Numbered from the stretch's first letter, positions 43,016-53,449 are shown. The stretch is DNA of 64,000 nt from VBAS01 sp964508655 (GCA_964508655.1 CAZDUO010000001.1:1-64000); one strand, 5' to 3'. The notes: generated by a model not told the origin, from the sequence alone. Translations and numbers: made by a program.

Positions 43016-43396
43016 TTATAAAAGTGAAGCTTTGTTATTAATCATTCTCTTGAATTGAAGACTTGGGGCACCGAAGTTTATAAGCAATCCTATTTCTATT
43101 CCACTTGCTTCCAGGTAATTTTTTGCCTGGTTAATATTCCCATCGGTCAATTCTGTTAATGCTTTTATTTCAACAGGGATTATTTTATCTACCAAAAAGT
43201 CAACCCGCCTTAAGCCGATATATTCGCCCTTGTAATGAATTTTGATTTCATATTCATCCTCAAAGACAATACCCCTTAATTTAAACTCAACCGCCATTGC
43301 CCGGTGATAAAAATATTCCGGGTAGCCCGGTCCAAGTTTCCTGTGTACCTCCATTGCATAAGCAATTATCTTATACGTTACATCTTCATATTTCAT
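43016..43396 (-). CDS. GxxExxY family protein
   Basis: 126 aa. The namesake motif is seen near the start as GPGYPEYFYHRA (family: Gly-x-x-Glu-x-x-Tyr), with MEVHRKLG before it, then EIKIHYKGEYIGLRRVDFLVD, VEIKAL and LEASGIEIGLLINFG. The DFLV...VEIKAL pattern resembles a small PD-(D/E)xK-like nuclease core, a fold suggestion only. Function unknown; family members are often found in inverted-repeat or 23S rRNA intervening sequences. ATG 43396 preferred over an upstream ATG (43447) because the conserved part starts there. Confidence 0.85.
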   Translation of the reverse strand: MKYEDVTYKIIAYAMEVHRKLGPGYPEYFYHRAMAVEFKLRGIVFEDEYEIKIHYKGEYIGLRRVDFLVDKIIPVEIKALTELTDGNINQAKNYLEASGIEIGLLINFGAPSLQFKRMINNKASLL

Positions 43397-43479
43397 TTCA
43401 ATCAGGATAAATTTTAAATGACTGGCGCCGTGTCCAAATTTCCTCAAATATCTTTTTAATCCGGGAAATCCTGGTTTTC

Positions 43480-46400
43480 TTATTGCGCCAGCGAAATCCT
43501 CAGATTCAGCCCTCCCCTTGTATTGGTTATTGGCGCAGTAGTAGCCACTTTAGGAATGTTGCGGGTTTGTTCGAAATAAAGTGATGCACGGATGCGGCTG
43601 TTCACCACATAATCTATAGTGGGGTTGATGCGTATAACCTTTTGCCCGCTGGTAGGTATAGCGCTCAGCTGGTCGAGCTTGAAATTGGCAGTAGCATCAT
43701 CCCTTATACTGAAGTCAAATTTGAATGTGATGTCATTGTCGAGTTTCATTTTGCCAATCTTCTTTATCAGCGGCACCCCTTTCATTCTCCAGTCGGCGCC
43801 GATGGTTAATTCTGTCGAACGGTTTTCAGCCAACTGGTAATCCACAAGGCTTAAACTCAGCTGTCTGGTTTTTCGATATTCCACTCTTGTAGTAAGCTGG
43901 TTGGTGAAAGTCATATCCAGTGAAAACAGCGGGCTGAATTCTTCGCTGATGGTTAAATTCGGAATAAAGAAATAAGGCACATAATTACCCGTCAGGGTAT
44001 CAATGAACGAAGGAAATCCATAACGGAACGGATCCTGGAAGAAAAGTGCCGAGTTGAAACTGTTCATGCTTAATGTGCTTCGGTAACCGTGTCGTATCGT
44101 AACATTGGTGAATATTTTTTCCAGTCCCTTCACTCTGCTGAGTCCGCTGTACGTAACATTCCAGTTAGGTTTCGCTTTCAAACCGCTGAACGGGTTTGCT
44201 CTCAATTTGGGATTCGAATTTTTTACCAGCGCAACACTTAACGGGTCTTTATTGGTGTATGCAGCTATAAACGAAGGAATAATTACATCCTGCGCATAGC
44301 GGCCATAACCCTGGAAGTATCCATCCGCACCCGGCGTGGGGTTCGGCCCGTTATATTTATTCAGGTTGCCAAGCTTTTCAGAAAGCAGAATTCTGTTTGC
44401 TTCAAACTGCTTGAATGTTTCTGAAACCACATTGGGGTCAAATTTTTTAAACAGGGTCTGAAACGAAATATAACTGATGCTGAAGCTGCCCAGCGCATAC
44501 GGATTCAGCCGGGTGAGCGGGCCGGTGCCTGTGCCGCTGGTGTCTTTGAAAAGCTCTGAGTAGTTTTTATTAAATGACTTGTCAAGATTCAAATCAATAT
44601 TAAAATCGCGGAGCGGTGTAACCTGCCCAGTGATATTGAGCCGTTGATCGTAACGCTGCTGAATCAGGGTATTAAAAATGGGGTCGTGGCTCAGCAATCC
44701 TTTCAGTCCTTTTTCATTTATCCAGCTGGTATCGGGCTGATAACCGAGTATAAATCCAAATCCCGGCTGCATGCTCTTCCAGTTTTGACCCAGCACTCTT
44801 GTGCTGTCAAGATAACCGGGCAGATTTGTACCCGAATTTTCGGAATACTGCACCCCGATTCTTTTCAGTGAAGTCAGCAGCTTTGCCACTGCCTTTACAC
44901 CACTGCTTACTTCCGGCAACTGGTTTCGCTGCTGCTGGCGTTTTATTTTTCTTTCCTCCTTCTTTAGCTTTCTTATCTGTTTTTTTGTAAGCGAGTCTGT
45001 TTTCACCTGTTTTTTTGGTGTCACCTGTGCCGGGGCTTGCTGTTTGTTTTGTTGTGCTGAAGGCGCATCAGAATAAACCGCTCTGAGGAATTTCCATTTG
45101 TTGTACAGCTGGTCAAAATTAAAGTCACCCGTAGCGCTTTTGGTTTGCCCGTTGGTGATGGTATTGCCAAGGCTTCTCCCCAGCAGCGAGGCGCCAATCC
45201 AGTCGTACCCGGCTTTGTAAGTAGCCCGCAGGCTGGTCCAGTCGAGGATGGGAAATTTATTGGTAGGAAAATTATAGCTGAACGTAGCATCCTGGTGGTA
45301 GCGGGTGTTTCTTCCGCCTTTGAAAAAGTTTTTGCGTACGGAATCTTTTTCTTCACGGGTGTCAATGCGGCCGAAAGGCTCATCAATTCTTGCATTGTTG
45401 ATGGCATTGAAATCAAGACTGATGGAACGGGTAAGATCCCAGCGAACGATGTAGTAACGGTCGAAGGTGAAATATTTGTCGTAAGTCTCTGGAATTTTAT
45501 AGGGCCCGCCGCCAACATTCTTCGGTTGCAAAGCGCCAAACTGCCTGAACACATCCGCTTTAAACGAAACCTGGGAGGGTTTATAGTTTAAATTAAAATC
45601 CCTGATAAACGATAGCCATCTTGAATTCGACTTCACCAGTTTTTTAAAGGGCTCCACAAAGGCCGGCTGCGGGGCAAAATTATAGCCGATAGCGCCGCGG
45701 GTTCTTTTCATATCATCATGATCAATCAGCGGGTTGCGCCTTTCTGTTTTTGTATAGGAATAATTGAAGTCGAGATTGGAAATATCCCAGGGCTGCGGTC
45801 TCTTAGTATTGGTTTTGTTTTTCTTTACGTTGGTCAGCGTCACAGTTTTGATGGTGGTGATGTCGGCCGCATCACGGCGGATGGAATCCCGCTTGTCTTT
45901 CGGGCTTTCTTTCAGTTTATCCTTCAGTTTTGTGTCCAGCTCATAGGGGTCGTACTCCGGCGTAGAATTGGTATGACTGATACCGAAGAAAACGGGTAAC
46001 GTGATGCCGGCCTTCCGCGGCAACAATTTTCCTGCATCAATATCTGCCGAGATATCAAACTGTGCAAAATCTTCGCGGCTGCGTTCATTCACCCTTTGTT
46101 CCAGTGTGCCAAAGCCGGTGCTTCGGGCAGATGCAGACACACTCAGGGTAAACAAATCAGCGCCGGTAATATCCAGCCGGCCTATGGCTGCCCAGCCGCC
46201 GCTTTCATCCAGCCGGGAAAGACGCAGCTCATTAAACCAGACCTCAGCCGTAATGGGCTCGGGTTTTTTATTCTCCACTCCCATCAGCATGCCCCTTACT
46301 TCGCCAAGATTGGGATTGCCGATGATTGCAAACCGTTTATTACCGATTAATTCACTGTAATAAACCGAGGGAGGCACGCCGGCTTTATTTCTCCTGTTCT

Positions 46401-49400
46401 TCAAACGCACCAGCTCCTGAATATCGAAATCAAGATTGTTTTCTTCGGGCCAGATCGTCAGCGAATCGGTGGCGCCCCACGGCGTAATTTTCAAAGGAAT
46501 TTTTATTTCATAATAATTACTTACAAAATCATTGCCGATGCGTATCACAGCATTCATGTCGCCGTCTTTAATGAAACCCTGGAACAACACTTCTTCGGCA
46601 TGAATAAACATGTTGAGCCGGCCGTACTGGCGCAGGTCGAGGTTCATGGTTTTAAACACACCTCTTGTGCTGTATTCCGTAAGGCTGCTGAGTTTTAAGC
46701 TGAGCGACTGCTCATTCAGAAGCAATGGCACATTATTATTGCTGAGTTGGGTTTGCCTTTGAATACCCGGCGGCTGCACATAAGGTATGGGCTGGCGCTG
46801 ATCGTTCTCCTCCACGTTCACAGCAAGCACATCCGTTTTTACAGGATCGTTGGCCGGCAGTTTTACAAAATTTCCCGTGCTGTCAATTTCATAAGTAAAA
46901 CGGCGCCACTGGTTGCGCACCAGTTCCAGTTTTCCAAAGCGGCATACTACTGTATCATCAAAACCCGTCATGAACATCCGGATGAAACGGATGGATTTAA
47001 AGTCGGGAATATTTCCCACCTTGGCCTGGTACTGCGTCACAGGAATGCGGAAAAGGTACCAGGTTTCTGTCCTGGAACTGCCATCGGCAAGGGATACATC
47101 TACAAACCTTTTATCAGTGATATAATTGGTACCCACCTGCATGTTGGGTTTTAGCTCCACTCTGTATTGAAAATATTCTTCCACTTCATTAAGTGTATTG
47201 TCGCGGTTCAGCTCCTCCTGGTCGGGGTAAAGTGTAAAGGCATTAATGAACTGCGAATTGTTGTCCGATACCGGGGAGTTGCCATGGGGGTTGTTTACAT
47301 CCCTGTAGCGTTGCAAGATGCCCGCATTGGCCTGGTCGTAAGATGGGTCGCGGTAGTTTTTAAAATTATCAGCCGAAGGGTCGGCAAATGCTTTTTGAAA
47401 AACTGAAGATGTTGTTCCAAAGTTGGCAGAAAGGTTATTCAGGTAAGCTGAAAATTTTTGTTGTTCCGATGAATCGGTCAGCCCGTCGTAACCCACATCC
47501 TGGAATGGCCGGTCATCCGGGTCATTGCTGAAGGCATTGGTAACCTGTATGGGGTTGGATGGCACCCGGCCCCACACCGAGTTGTTGTCAACCGGAATGT
47601 TGGGATTTTTAATTGTAGGCAATCCATTTTCATACTGGCGCTTGCCGTCTTTCAAAATATCCTCTGAAATATTTCCAAGATTAAAATACAGTTCGCCTCC
47701 GGTGCTGAAGGGTTTGCGGATAAACGGATCCTGCAGCCAGAATTCGATGAACTCGATATTGCCGGTTTCAAAATCGGTCTGGTCAATATTGCGCATGATG
47801 CCGCCCCAGGCCTGTTTTGGATTCAGCAGGTTTCCGTTTGCATTTATTCTTGCCGGGCGGTACTCAAAATTGTAAGGCCCTTTTTCCCGTGGATAAAATG
47901 CGAGGTCGAAAGTGGTGAGAATACCCTGGCCAAAGTCAAGTGTACGGTTGGGAAAAATTTCCCGGTTGGTAATCTGCCGGGTTTCCGGTTTTGAAAGTTC
48001 AGCAAGATTATGACGCAGCGGGTTGTTTTGATTGCCTGTTTCCTGCAGCACCTGCTCAATATTGTACCAGGCAATCCTGGCACGGTTGTAACCATATTCC
48101 AGGTTGTTGTGCAGTTCCCCTTCGGGAAAAAGAATATTATTATTCTGGTCAGGTGATTTTTGCGGTGTGGATGCAAGCGCCCAACTGATGAGCGGAAAGC
48201 GCAGGTCGATACTGCTGCGGGTGCCTTCAAAGTCGTCAATATAAATCACACCTTCATTTCCTTTACCAATCTGCGGCGCATGGCCCGGTTTCAAAAAGGC
48301 TGCCTCGCCATAAGCTTTGATGCTGGATGTGGCTTTAGTAGAATAAAAAGGAAGCTTATCGAGCCAGCGGCTCAGCCTGGGAATTTCGTTGCTGTAATCA
48401 AAGTCCACTCCATACATGGTATTGCGTATGGGATCGTCGCCATAATTCTGTTTTACAAAAAAGGGTCTTTCACCCAGGCGCACAATGGTGCCACCCAATG
48501 TAAATTTTTTACTGGCAAGATAATCGAGCCGCAGGGCCAGGTAGTTTCTCTGCTGTAAACCAAACGTGGCATTGTTTTCATACTGCACATTTACCGGTAT
48601 GCCTGCATTGATGATGGCCTGGTTGATGATGCGCAGCGAGCCAAGGTCGTAGTTGATTTCGTAATCAATATTCTCTTTCAGTATCTGGCCACCGGCTGTT
48701 ACAGTCACCGAGCCCCTTGGAATATTAAACCCAAGCTGGTATTCCGAAACGCCGAGCCCTGATTTGCTTTTCCCGACAAACTTGAAACGGTTCAGGTTGG
48801 CATACGTTTGTGCAATGGCTTTGATGGTGTCGTACAGCGGGTAAAAAAGGTATTTGGCACGTTGCAGCAAGCTGTCTGCTCCTTTGTACACATACTCAAG
48901 GTCGCGGCCGAAAGGCTCCAGTACCGGGAAGATGATGCGGCTCTGCGAAGAAATTACGGTGAAGCCTTCCACAAAGTCAAACACACCATCGGGCTGCGGG
49001 TCATTCTGGTTATTCAGGCGGTCGAGGTTGAGCAATGAAATCAGCGGTTGCCCTTTGTACGGATCACTTACATCATCAGCAGGCAGGTATCTTTTTTCAC
49101 CCAGGCTTGGCTCCTCATACAACACATCCAGTTTAAAATCGGAACGCTCCAGTTGCCCAAAGCCAACGGAGTAAACGTTTTTCATCATCAGGTCCCAGAT
49201 GGGGAGATTGGTGCGCTGCGAGGTGGCCTTTAATAATTTTAAAAAAATAACCGGCTGCGTGGTGCCTGTGGAGTCGGGCGGTACATCGGTTGAAAACTCT
49301 CCCACCTGGTACACTTTACCATTGTAAGTATATTGAAATGCGATGCCCAGCACTTCATCGGGCTGCAGTTGCTGGTTGAGCGAAATAAAACCCACTTGCG

Positions 49401-50703
49401 GGTTGAAATAATAATCGGATGGTGAAAGTTTGCGGGCAAAAGTTTTTTCAAAATCCTGCACGGGCTGCAGGCCGATACCGGTAAGCACACTCTGCACCTG
49501 CGATGAACTCCTGGCTCCCGGCGTATTCAGTATGGTTGTATAAAGCGAGTTGGCATTATTTCGCGGCGGCACATTACCCAAACCACCCCATGGACCGTAA
49601 GGCTGTCCTTCGCCAAGATCCATCAGCGCTACCACATCTCTTGTATCGGTAGTGGCACCGGTGCGGTTGGTCACCCACACTTCTACACGCAGTATCTGCA
49701 CCAATGAATTTACTACCGGCAACCGCTCCATTGCTTTGTTATAATTGTTCCGGAAAAACTGCGTCATCAGGAAGTGGCGGTTCTCTTCATACTCATCAGC
49801 CTTGTACGTAAAGTTTTGCGTGGCGGCACCGCCCTGCACGCCCAGCGTCTGGCGCTGAGACCGCTGGTTGGCCAGTACAGTGGTAATAAAAAGTTTTCCA
49901 AACTGCAGTTGTGTTTTTATACCAAACAATGACTGGGCGCCGGGTATCAGTGTACCTTTTGAATTAAAATTGGTGTTGCCTGCCTGGAACTGCTTCAGTA
50001 TTTCATCATCCTTGCCCTGGTAATCGAGCTTCAGCTGGTTTTCGAAATTGAAATTGGCCAGCGTATTGTAATTGATGGGCAGTTTTAATTTATCGCCAAT
50101 GTTGGCATCCACCTGGAACTGGCTGTTCATATTAAAATCTAGCCCGCCATAATTTCTCGAACGTTCAGGCAGCGTAGGGTTGTTTACTTTCTGCCCCTGG
50201 TAGCCCATGCCAATGTCCACATAGCCGGTAGGTTTGATATCAATTTTTCCGTTGCCCACAATCCGGTTCACCCAGTCGTTTACAAAAGTGAATTTGGGTT
50301 TATACTGCCGGCGGTTCAGGTTAGTAAGCAGGCTGGCTCTTTTGCGGAAATACTCATTCTCGTCCTGTTTCCCTTTCAGGTCAAGAAACTCCTGCAATGA
50401 AAAGGTCATCGGTGTGCGGTAGTAGCGGCTGCCGATTTTTTCAATGATATAGTATTGCTTTGTTACGGGGTCGTACTCAATATTTCTTTTGATAAAAGAA
50501 GTATCCTGTAAATAAAAAGGATTTCGGTTGGGATAATTGTAGGGATCGCCGTAGCGGTCTTTAGCTTCAGGCTTGCTGGTGTCGGCGGTATTATAACCCG
50601 TTTTGTTTTTATGATAAGGAGAAGCATTTGACTTTTCGCCAAAAACAAAAAATAGTATGACTGCTGCCAGTCTGCAGAATATGGTGGTCAACTTAGGGCT
50701 CAA
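43480..50703 (-). CDS. sprA: T9SS outer-membrane translocon SprA/Sov
   Basis: 2407 aa, the size expected for SprA, the giant 36-strand barrel through which T9SS cargo crosses the outer membrane. A signal-like N-terminus (CRLAAVILFFVFGEKSNA) is followed by long amphipathic beta segments (for example GYVDIGMGYQGQKVNNPTLPE, LPINYNTLANFNFENQLKLDY), and it ends in a strand (NTRGGLNLRISLAQ). The start is TTG; the frame has no ATG before the signal peptide back to the stop, and another TTG lies 4 codons in. It follows ruvA by 44 bp on the same strand; ruvA-sprA adjacency is seen in other Bacteroidota. The gene ends at the IVS-like GxxExxY element. Confidence 0.95.
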   Translation of the reverse strand: MSPKLTTIFCRLAAVILFFVFGEKSNASPYHKNKTGYNTADTSKPEAKDRYGDPYNYPNRNPFYLQDTSFIKRNIEYDPVTKQYYIIEKIGSRYYRTPMTFSLQEFLDLKGKQDENEYFRKRASLLTNLNRRQYKPKFTFVNDWVNRIVGNGKIDIKPTGYVDIGMGYQGQKVNNPTLPERSRNYGGLDFNMNSQFQVDANIGDKLKLPINYNTLANFNFENQLKLDYQGKDDEILKQFQAGNTNFNSKGTLIPGAQSLFGIKTQLQFGKLFITTVLANQRSQRQTLGVQGGAATQNFTYKADEYEENRHFLMTQFFRNNYNKAMERLPVVNSLVQILRVEVWVTNRTGATTDTRDVVALMDLGEGQPYGPWGGLGNVPPRNNANSLYTTILNTPGARSSSQVQSVLTGIGLQPVQDFEKTFARKLSPSDYYFNPQVGFISLNQQLQPDEVLGIAFQYTYNGKVYQVGEFSTDVPPDSTGTTQPVIFLKLLKATSQRTNLPIWDLMMKNVYSVGFGQLERSDFKLDVLYEEPSLGEKRYLPADDVSDPYKGQPLISLLNLDRLNNQNDPQPDGVFDFVEGFTVISSQSRIIFPVLEPFGRDLEYVYKGADSLLQRAKYLFYPLYDTIKAIAQTYANLNRFKFVGKSKSGLGVSEYQLGFNIPRGSVTVTAGGQILKENIDYEINYDLGSLRIINQAIINAGIPVNVQYENNATFGLQQRNYLALRLDYLASKKFTLGGTIVRLGERPFFVKQNYGDDPIRNTMYGVDFDYSNEIPRLSRWLDKLPFYSTKATSSIKAYGEAAFLKPGHAPQIGKGNEGVIYIDDFEGTRSSIDLRFPLISWALASTPQKSPDQNNNILFPEGELHNNLEYGYNRARIAWYNIEQVLQETGNQNNPLRHNLAELSKPETRQITNREIFPNRTLDFGQGILTTFDLAFYPREKGPYNFEYRPARINANGNLLNPKQAWGGIMRNIDQTDFETGNIEFIEFWLQDPFIRKPFSTGGELYFNLGNISEDILKDGKRQYENGLPTIKNPNIPVDNNSVWGRVPSNPIQVTNAFSNDPDDRPFQDVGYDGLTDSSEQQKFSAYLNNLSANFGTTSSVFQKAFADPSADNFKNYRDPSYDQANAGILQRYRDVNNPHGNSPVSDNNSQFINAFTLYPDQEELNRDNTLNEVEEYFQYRVELKPNMQVGTNYITDKRFVDVSLADGSSRTETWYLFRIPVTQYQAKVGNIPDFKSIRFIRMFMTGFDDTVVCRFGKLELVRNQWRRFTYEIDSTGNFVKLPANDPVKTDVLAVNVEENDQRQPIPYVQPPGIQRQTQLSNNNVPLLLNEQSLSLKLSSLTEYSTRGVFKTMNLDLRQYGRLNMFIHAEEVLFQGFIKDGDMNAVIRIGNDFVSNYYEIKIPLKITPWGATDSLTIWPEENNLDFDIQELVRLKNRRNKAGVPPSVYYSELIGNKRFAIIGNPNLGEVRGMLMGVENKKPEPITAEVWFNELRLSRLDESGGWAAIGRLDITGADLFTLSVSASARSTGFGTLEQRVNERSREDFAQFDISADIDAGKLLPRKAGITLPVFFGISHTNSTPEYDPYELDTKLKDKLKESPKDKRDSIRRDAADITTIKTVTLTNVKKNKTNTKRPQPWDISNLDFNYSYTKTERRNPLIDHDDMKRTRGAIGYNFAPQPAFVEPFKKLVKSNSRWLSFIRDFNLNYKPSQVSFKADVFRQFGALQPKNVGGGPYKIPETYDKYFTFDRYYIVRWDLTRSISLDFNAINNARIDEPFGRIDTREEKDSVRKNFFKGGRNTRYHQDATFSYNFPTNKFPILDWTSLRATYKAGYDWIGASLLGRSLGNTITNGQTKSATGDFNFDQLYNKWKFLRAVYSDAPSAQQNKQQAPAQVTPKKQVKTDSLTKKQIRKLKKEERKIKRQQQRNQLPEVSSGVKAVAKLLTSLKRIGVQYSENSGTNLPGYLDSTRVLGQNWKSMQPGFGFILGYQPDTSWINEKGLKGLLSHDPIFNTLIQQRYDQRLNITGQVTPLRDFNIDLNLDKSFNKNYSELFKDTSGTGTGPLTRLNPYALGSFSISYISFQTLFKKFDPNVVSETFKQFEANRILLSEKLGNLNKYNGPNPTPGADGYFQGYGRYAQDVIIPSFIAAYTNKDPLSVALVKNSNPKLRANPFSGLKAKPNWNVTYSGLSRVKGLEKIFTNVTIRHGYRSTLSMNSFNSALFFQDPFRYGFPSFIDTLTGNYVPYFFIPNLTISEEFSPLFSLDMTFTNQLTTRVEYRKTRQLSLSLVDYQLAENRSTELTIGADWRMKGVPLIKKIGKMKLDNDITFKFDFSIRDDATANFKLDQLSAIPTSGQKVIRINPTIDYVVNSRIRASLYFEQTRNIPKVATTAPITNTRGGLNLRISLAQ

Positions 50704-50747
50704 AACTTTCTCAACAGAATTAGTTAGGTAGATTTAGTCCGATAGGC

Positions 50748-51332
50748 TTACACAGTTTTTAGGGCTTTCTTGATAATCTCTTCAATTGAGGTAATCGCAG
50801 GGTCGGATTGAAGGACCTTTTTTACTGCCTGATCAGCTGCGCTGCGGGCAATTCCGAGGGCCGTCAGGGCATTTAACGCATCTGCATGCAAAGTATTGTG
50901 TTTCAGAGGAGAAATATTTAATTCGACAGGTTGTTTTGCCAGCTTATCCCGCAGTTCGAGCACCAGCCTTTCTGCAGTTTTTTTCCCGATGCCTTTCACG
51001 CTTTCAAGAAACCTGACATCGGCTGTTGTTATAGCCCTTGCCAGTTCCTCGGGCTTCATGTATGACAACATCATCCGGGCGGTTGTTGCACCAATGCCTG
51101 AAACGGAAATCAAATGCAGAAACATTTCTTTTTCGGCCAAATCGTAAAAGCCATATAACACATGTGCGTCTTCACGGATGAGCAGGCAGGTATGTAATAC
51201 GCCTCTTTCCAGCGGTTGGATTTTAGTCCAGGTATTAAAACTGATTTGCACTTCATATCCCACGCCCTGTACATCTACCAAAACTGCGGCCGGGCTTTTG
51301 CTAACAAATTTTCCTTCCAGGAATGCAATCAT
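50748..51332 (-). CDS. ruvA: Holliday junction DNA helicase subunit RuvA
   Basis: 194 aa. OB-fold domain I (about 1-62), helix-hairpin-helix domain II (about 65-140, LHLISVSGIGATTARMMLSYM and LESVKGIGKKTAERLVLELRDK) and a C-terminal three-helix domain (about 150-194) that contacts RuvB. It targets RuvB to Holliday junctions. No RuvB or RuvC gene lies in the window. Confidence 0.97.
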   Translation of the reverse strand: MIAFLEGKFVSKSPAAVLVDVQGVGYEVQISFNTWTKIQPLERGVLHTCLLIREDAHVLYGFYDLAEKEMFLHLISVSGIGATTARMMLSYMKPEELARAITTADVRFLESVKGIGKKTAERLVLELRDKLAKQPVELNISPLKHNTLHADALNALTALGIARSAADQAVKKVLQSDPAITSIEEIIKKALKTV

Positions 51333-51373
51333 GGCTGCAAAATACGGGAAAGCGGCTAAAGTGGGGAAGGGGT

Positions 51374-51555
51374 TGATAGTTTATAGTTTATGGTTTATGG
51401 TTCATGGTTTATGGTTCATGGTACATGGTTCATAGATCGTAGACAGGAAACAGTGGTTAATAGTTAACATGGCTTTACAGAAACATACATAATTATACAT
51501 CCGACTTCCGACTTCCGACTTCTGACTTCCGACTTCCAACCTCCGGCCTCCAACT
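51374..51555. repeat. Two tandem short repeats between ruvA and fabH
   Basis: TTTATGGTTCATGG-type units (51374-51435, six or so copies of ATGGTT[TC]ATGG) and a 7-8-bp CCGACTT repeat (51501-51555; CCGACTTCCGACTTCCGACT then decaying copies). No gene seen in this 260-bp gap. A TATCTTCG box lies upstream of fabH near 51571. Confidence 0.75.
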
Positions 51556-51593
51556 TAAAACTATCCATTATCTTCGTTTCATTAATTTTCCGA

Positions 51594-52592
51594 ATGATGA
51601 CTACCAAGAAATTGACTGCAGCCATCACCGCTGTCGGCGGCTATGTTCCTCCCGATAAGCTGACCAATTTTGATTTGGAAAAAATGGTGGAAACCACTGA
51701 TGAGTGGATAAGAACCCGGACGGGTATTTCTGAAAGAAGAATTCTGAAAGGTGAAGGAAAAGCCACTTCTGACCTGGGGGCACCGGCAGTGGAGGATCTA
51801 TGTCACAAAAGAGGAATTGACCCCAGGGAAATTGATTGCCTGATCTGTTGTACGGTTACACCCGATATGCTGTTCCCGGCCACGGCTAATATTATTTGTG
51901 ATAAGATCGGCGCTGCAAATGCATTTGGATTTGATCTTAATGCAGCCTGCTCAGGATTTTTGTATGGACTAACTACCGGGGCCTCATTTATTGAAAGCGG
52001 CCGGTATAAAAAAGTGGTTGTGGTTGGCGCTGATAAAATGAGTTCGATTGTTGACTACACCGACCGCACCACCTGCATTCTTTTTGGTGATGGCGCCGGT
52101 GCGGTATTATTAGAGCCTAACCATGAGGGGTATGGTGTGCTGGACAGTATCCTGAAAAGTGATGGCAGCGGCCGTCACTATTTGTATCAAAAAGCCGGTG
52201 GTTCACAAAGACCGGCTTCTCTTGAAACTGTAAACAACAAAGAACATTTTATTTACCAGGACGGGCAGCCTGTTTTCAAATTTGCCGTAAAAGGGATGGC
52301 CGATGTGAGCGCCGAACTGCTGGAAAGAAATAAATTAACCGGTGACGATATTGCCTGGCTTGTTCCCCACCAGGCAAATAAGCGGATTATTGACGCCACA
52401 GCCAACCGGATGGGGCTAAGCCCGGAAAAAGTAATGCTCAATATTCAGCGCTATGGTAATACAACTGCTGCCACCATTCCTCTTTGCCTGTGGGACTTCA
52501 AGCACGAAATAAACAAAAGTGACCTGATAGTGCTGGCCGCTTTCGGCGGAGGCTTTACCTGGGGCGCCACGCTGGTGAAGTGGGAGTATTGA
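51594..52592 (+). CDS. fabH: 3-oxoacyl-ACP synthase III (KAS III)
   Basis: 332 aa. It condenses acetyl-CoA with malonyl-ACP to start fatty acid synthesis. Catalytic triad visible: Cys in NAACSGFLY (about 122), His in WLVPHQANKRI (about 258) and Asn in YGNTTAA (about 288). Also DEWIRTRTGISER near the start and GGGFTWGA near the end. A second ATG (51597) follows the first. Confidence 0.97.
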   Translation: MMTTKKLTAAITAVGGYVPPDKLTNFDLEKMVETTDEWIRTRTGISERRILKGEGKATSDLGAPAVEDLCHKRGIDPREIDCLICCTVTPDMLFPATANIICDKIGAANAFGFDLNAACSGFLYGLTTGASFIESGRYKKVVVVGADKMSSIVDYTDRTTCILFGDGAGAVLLEPNHEGYGVLDSILKSDGSGRHYLYQKAGGSQRPASLETVNNKEHFIYQDGQPVFKFAVKGMADVSAELLERNKLTGDDIAWLVPHQANKRIIDATANRMGLSPEKVMLNIQRYGNTTAATIPLCLWDFKHEINKSDLIVLAAFGGGFTWGATLVKWEY

Positions 52593-52761
52593 GGGAATTT
52601 CTGATTTTAGATTGCCGATTTCAGATTTTATTACATCCATTCTCTCATTACACACTTTGGAAAAAGATAGTATCCCGATGTCAATTACAATTTGGACAAT
52701 ACATGGAGAACGCTGACCCATGATAATTTCTGAAAGAAGGGAAAGCGGAGCTGAAATTTTT

Positions 52762-52808
52762 ACATAAAAAAATCTCACCCTGAACATTACAAGCATTCCA
52801 AAGTGAGA
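52762..52808 (-). terminator. Probable terminator after secreted hypothetical gene
   Basis: On the minus strand TCTCAC and GTGAGA form the base of a long hairpin followed by TTTTTTT. The loop is large (24 nt) and contains a weaker inner stem. Confidence 0.5.
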
Positions 52809-52830
52809 ATTTTATCTATCAAGAAATTTT

Positions 52831-53304
52831 TCAGCACGTCATTTCAAACCTGTCAATCAGCACCGTTATCGTTCCACCTGCATTCATCGTGCCATGAAAA
52901 TGGCTACGGACTGTAAACCGGCTGCCGCCACCCACCATTTGAAGGCGGCTGACAAGTGAAATGGTATTGGCCCCATGTGTAAGCGGTGAAGAAAACGGCT
53001 GGTTGGAAACCCCGCTGACATGATAAGTATTGCCGCTGCTGAGACCCACACCCTGCACACCCTGTAGGTTGGTATGCCAGGTGCCGGTGATGCGGTTGTT
53101 GTTTACGTTGGAGACAATCACCACCCGAGCCCGGCCGCTTATATGCACCCATTCGCCGGTGCAATCGTTGAAGACATCGGTATCAATGACCATTTCCTCC
53201 ACGGTTACCGTAGGAGGGACAGCGTTAACAGGAGTTTGATTTGCACGGAAAGATAAAAACGGGATGGCCATAGCCATCAGCAGAAGCATGTAGAATCTTT
53301 TCAT
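52831..53304 (-). CDS. Hypothetical secreted beta-rich protein
   Basis: 157 aa with signal peptide (about 1-20). Mature part: CTGEWVHISGRARVVIVSNV, GTWHTNLQGVQGVGLSSG, YHVSGVSNQPF, then HFHGTMNAGG and a final DRFEMTC. Two cysteines (about 48 and the last residue) could pair. The alternating pattern implies a small beta sandwich or jelly-roll; no family recognised. Confidence 0.7.
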   Translation of the reverse strand: MKRFYMLLLMAMAIPFLSFRANQTPVNAVPPTVTVEEMVIDTDVFNDCTGEWVHISGRARVVIVSNVNNNRITGTWHTNLQGVQGVGLSSGNTYHVSGVSNQPFSSPLTHGANTISLVSRLQMVGGGSRFTVRSHFHGTMNAGGTITVLIDRFEMTC

Positions 53305-53449
53305 AAAAATAGTTTAGGTGAAGAGTTATTTGATTTGAAAGTGGGTAACCATTTCAGTACTTCTCATATTTCGGCTCTTGACAATTTAGGAATTTCACCC
53401 TGTTCTGTTCAATAAAAATTTTAACAGCCTGTGCACAACCTGTCCTTGT

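Larger units (their letters stand above)
42925..43479. mobile_element. GxxExxY gene enclosed by inverted repeats (IVS-like element)
   Basis: AGAAACCAGGA (42925-42935) is matched on the opposite strand by AGAAAACCAGGA (43468-43479), with neighbouring AGATTAAAAAAGA / GGATTAAAAAGA related sequence. The gene inside (43016-43396) is of the GxxExxY family. The right arm directly abuts the sprA stop codon. Arms diverge somewhat, so the element may be old. Confidence 0.45.

Noticed and set aside
43016..43396. Toxin-antitoxin interpretation of the GxxExxY gene
   Set aside because: No partner gene, and only a tentative nuclease-like pattern.
51374..51555. CRISPR or origin-type iterons
   Set aside because: Period is 7-14 bp, no spacers, no dnaA-type boxes seen.
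51594..51600. Two ATGs at the fabH start
   Set aside because: Choice changes one residue only; first ATG kept.
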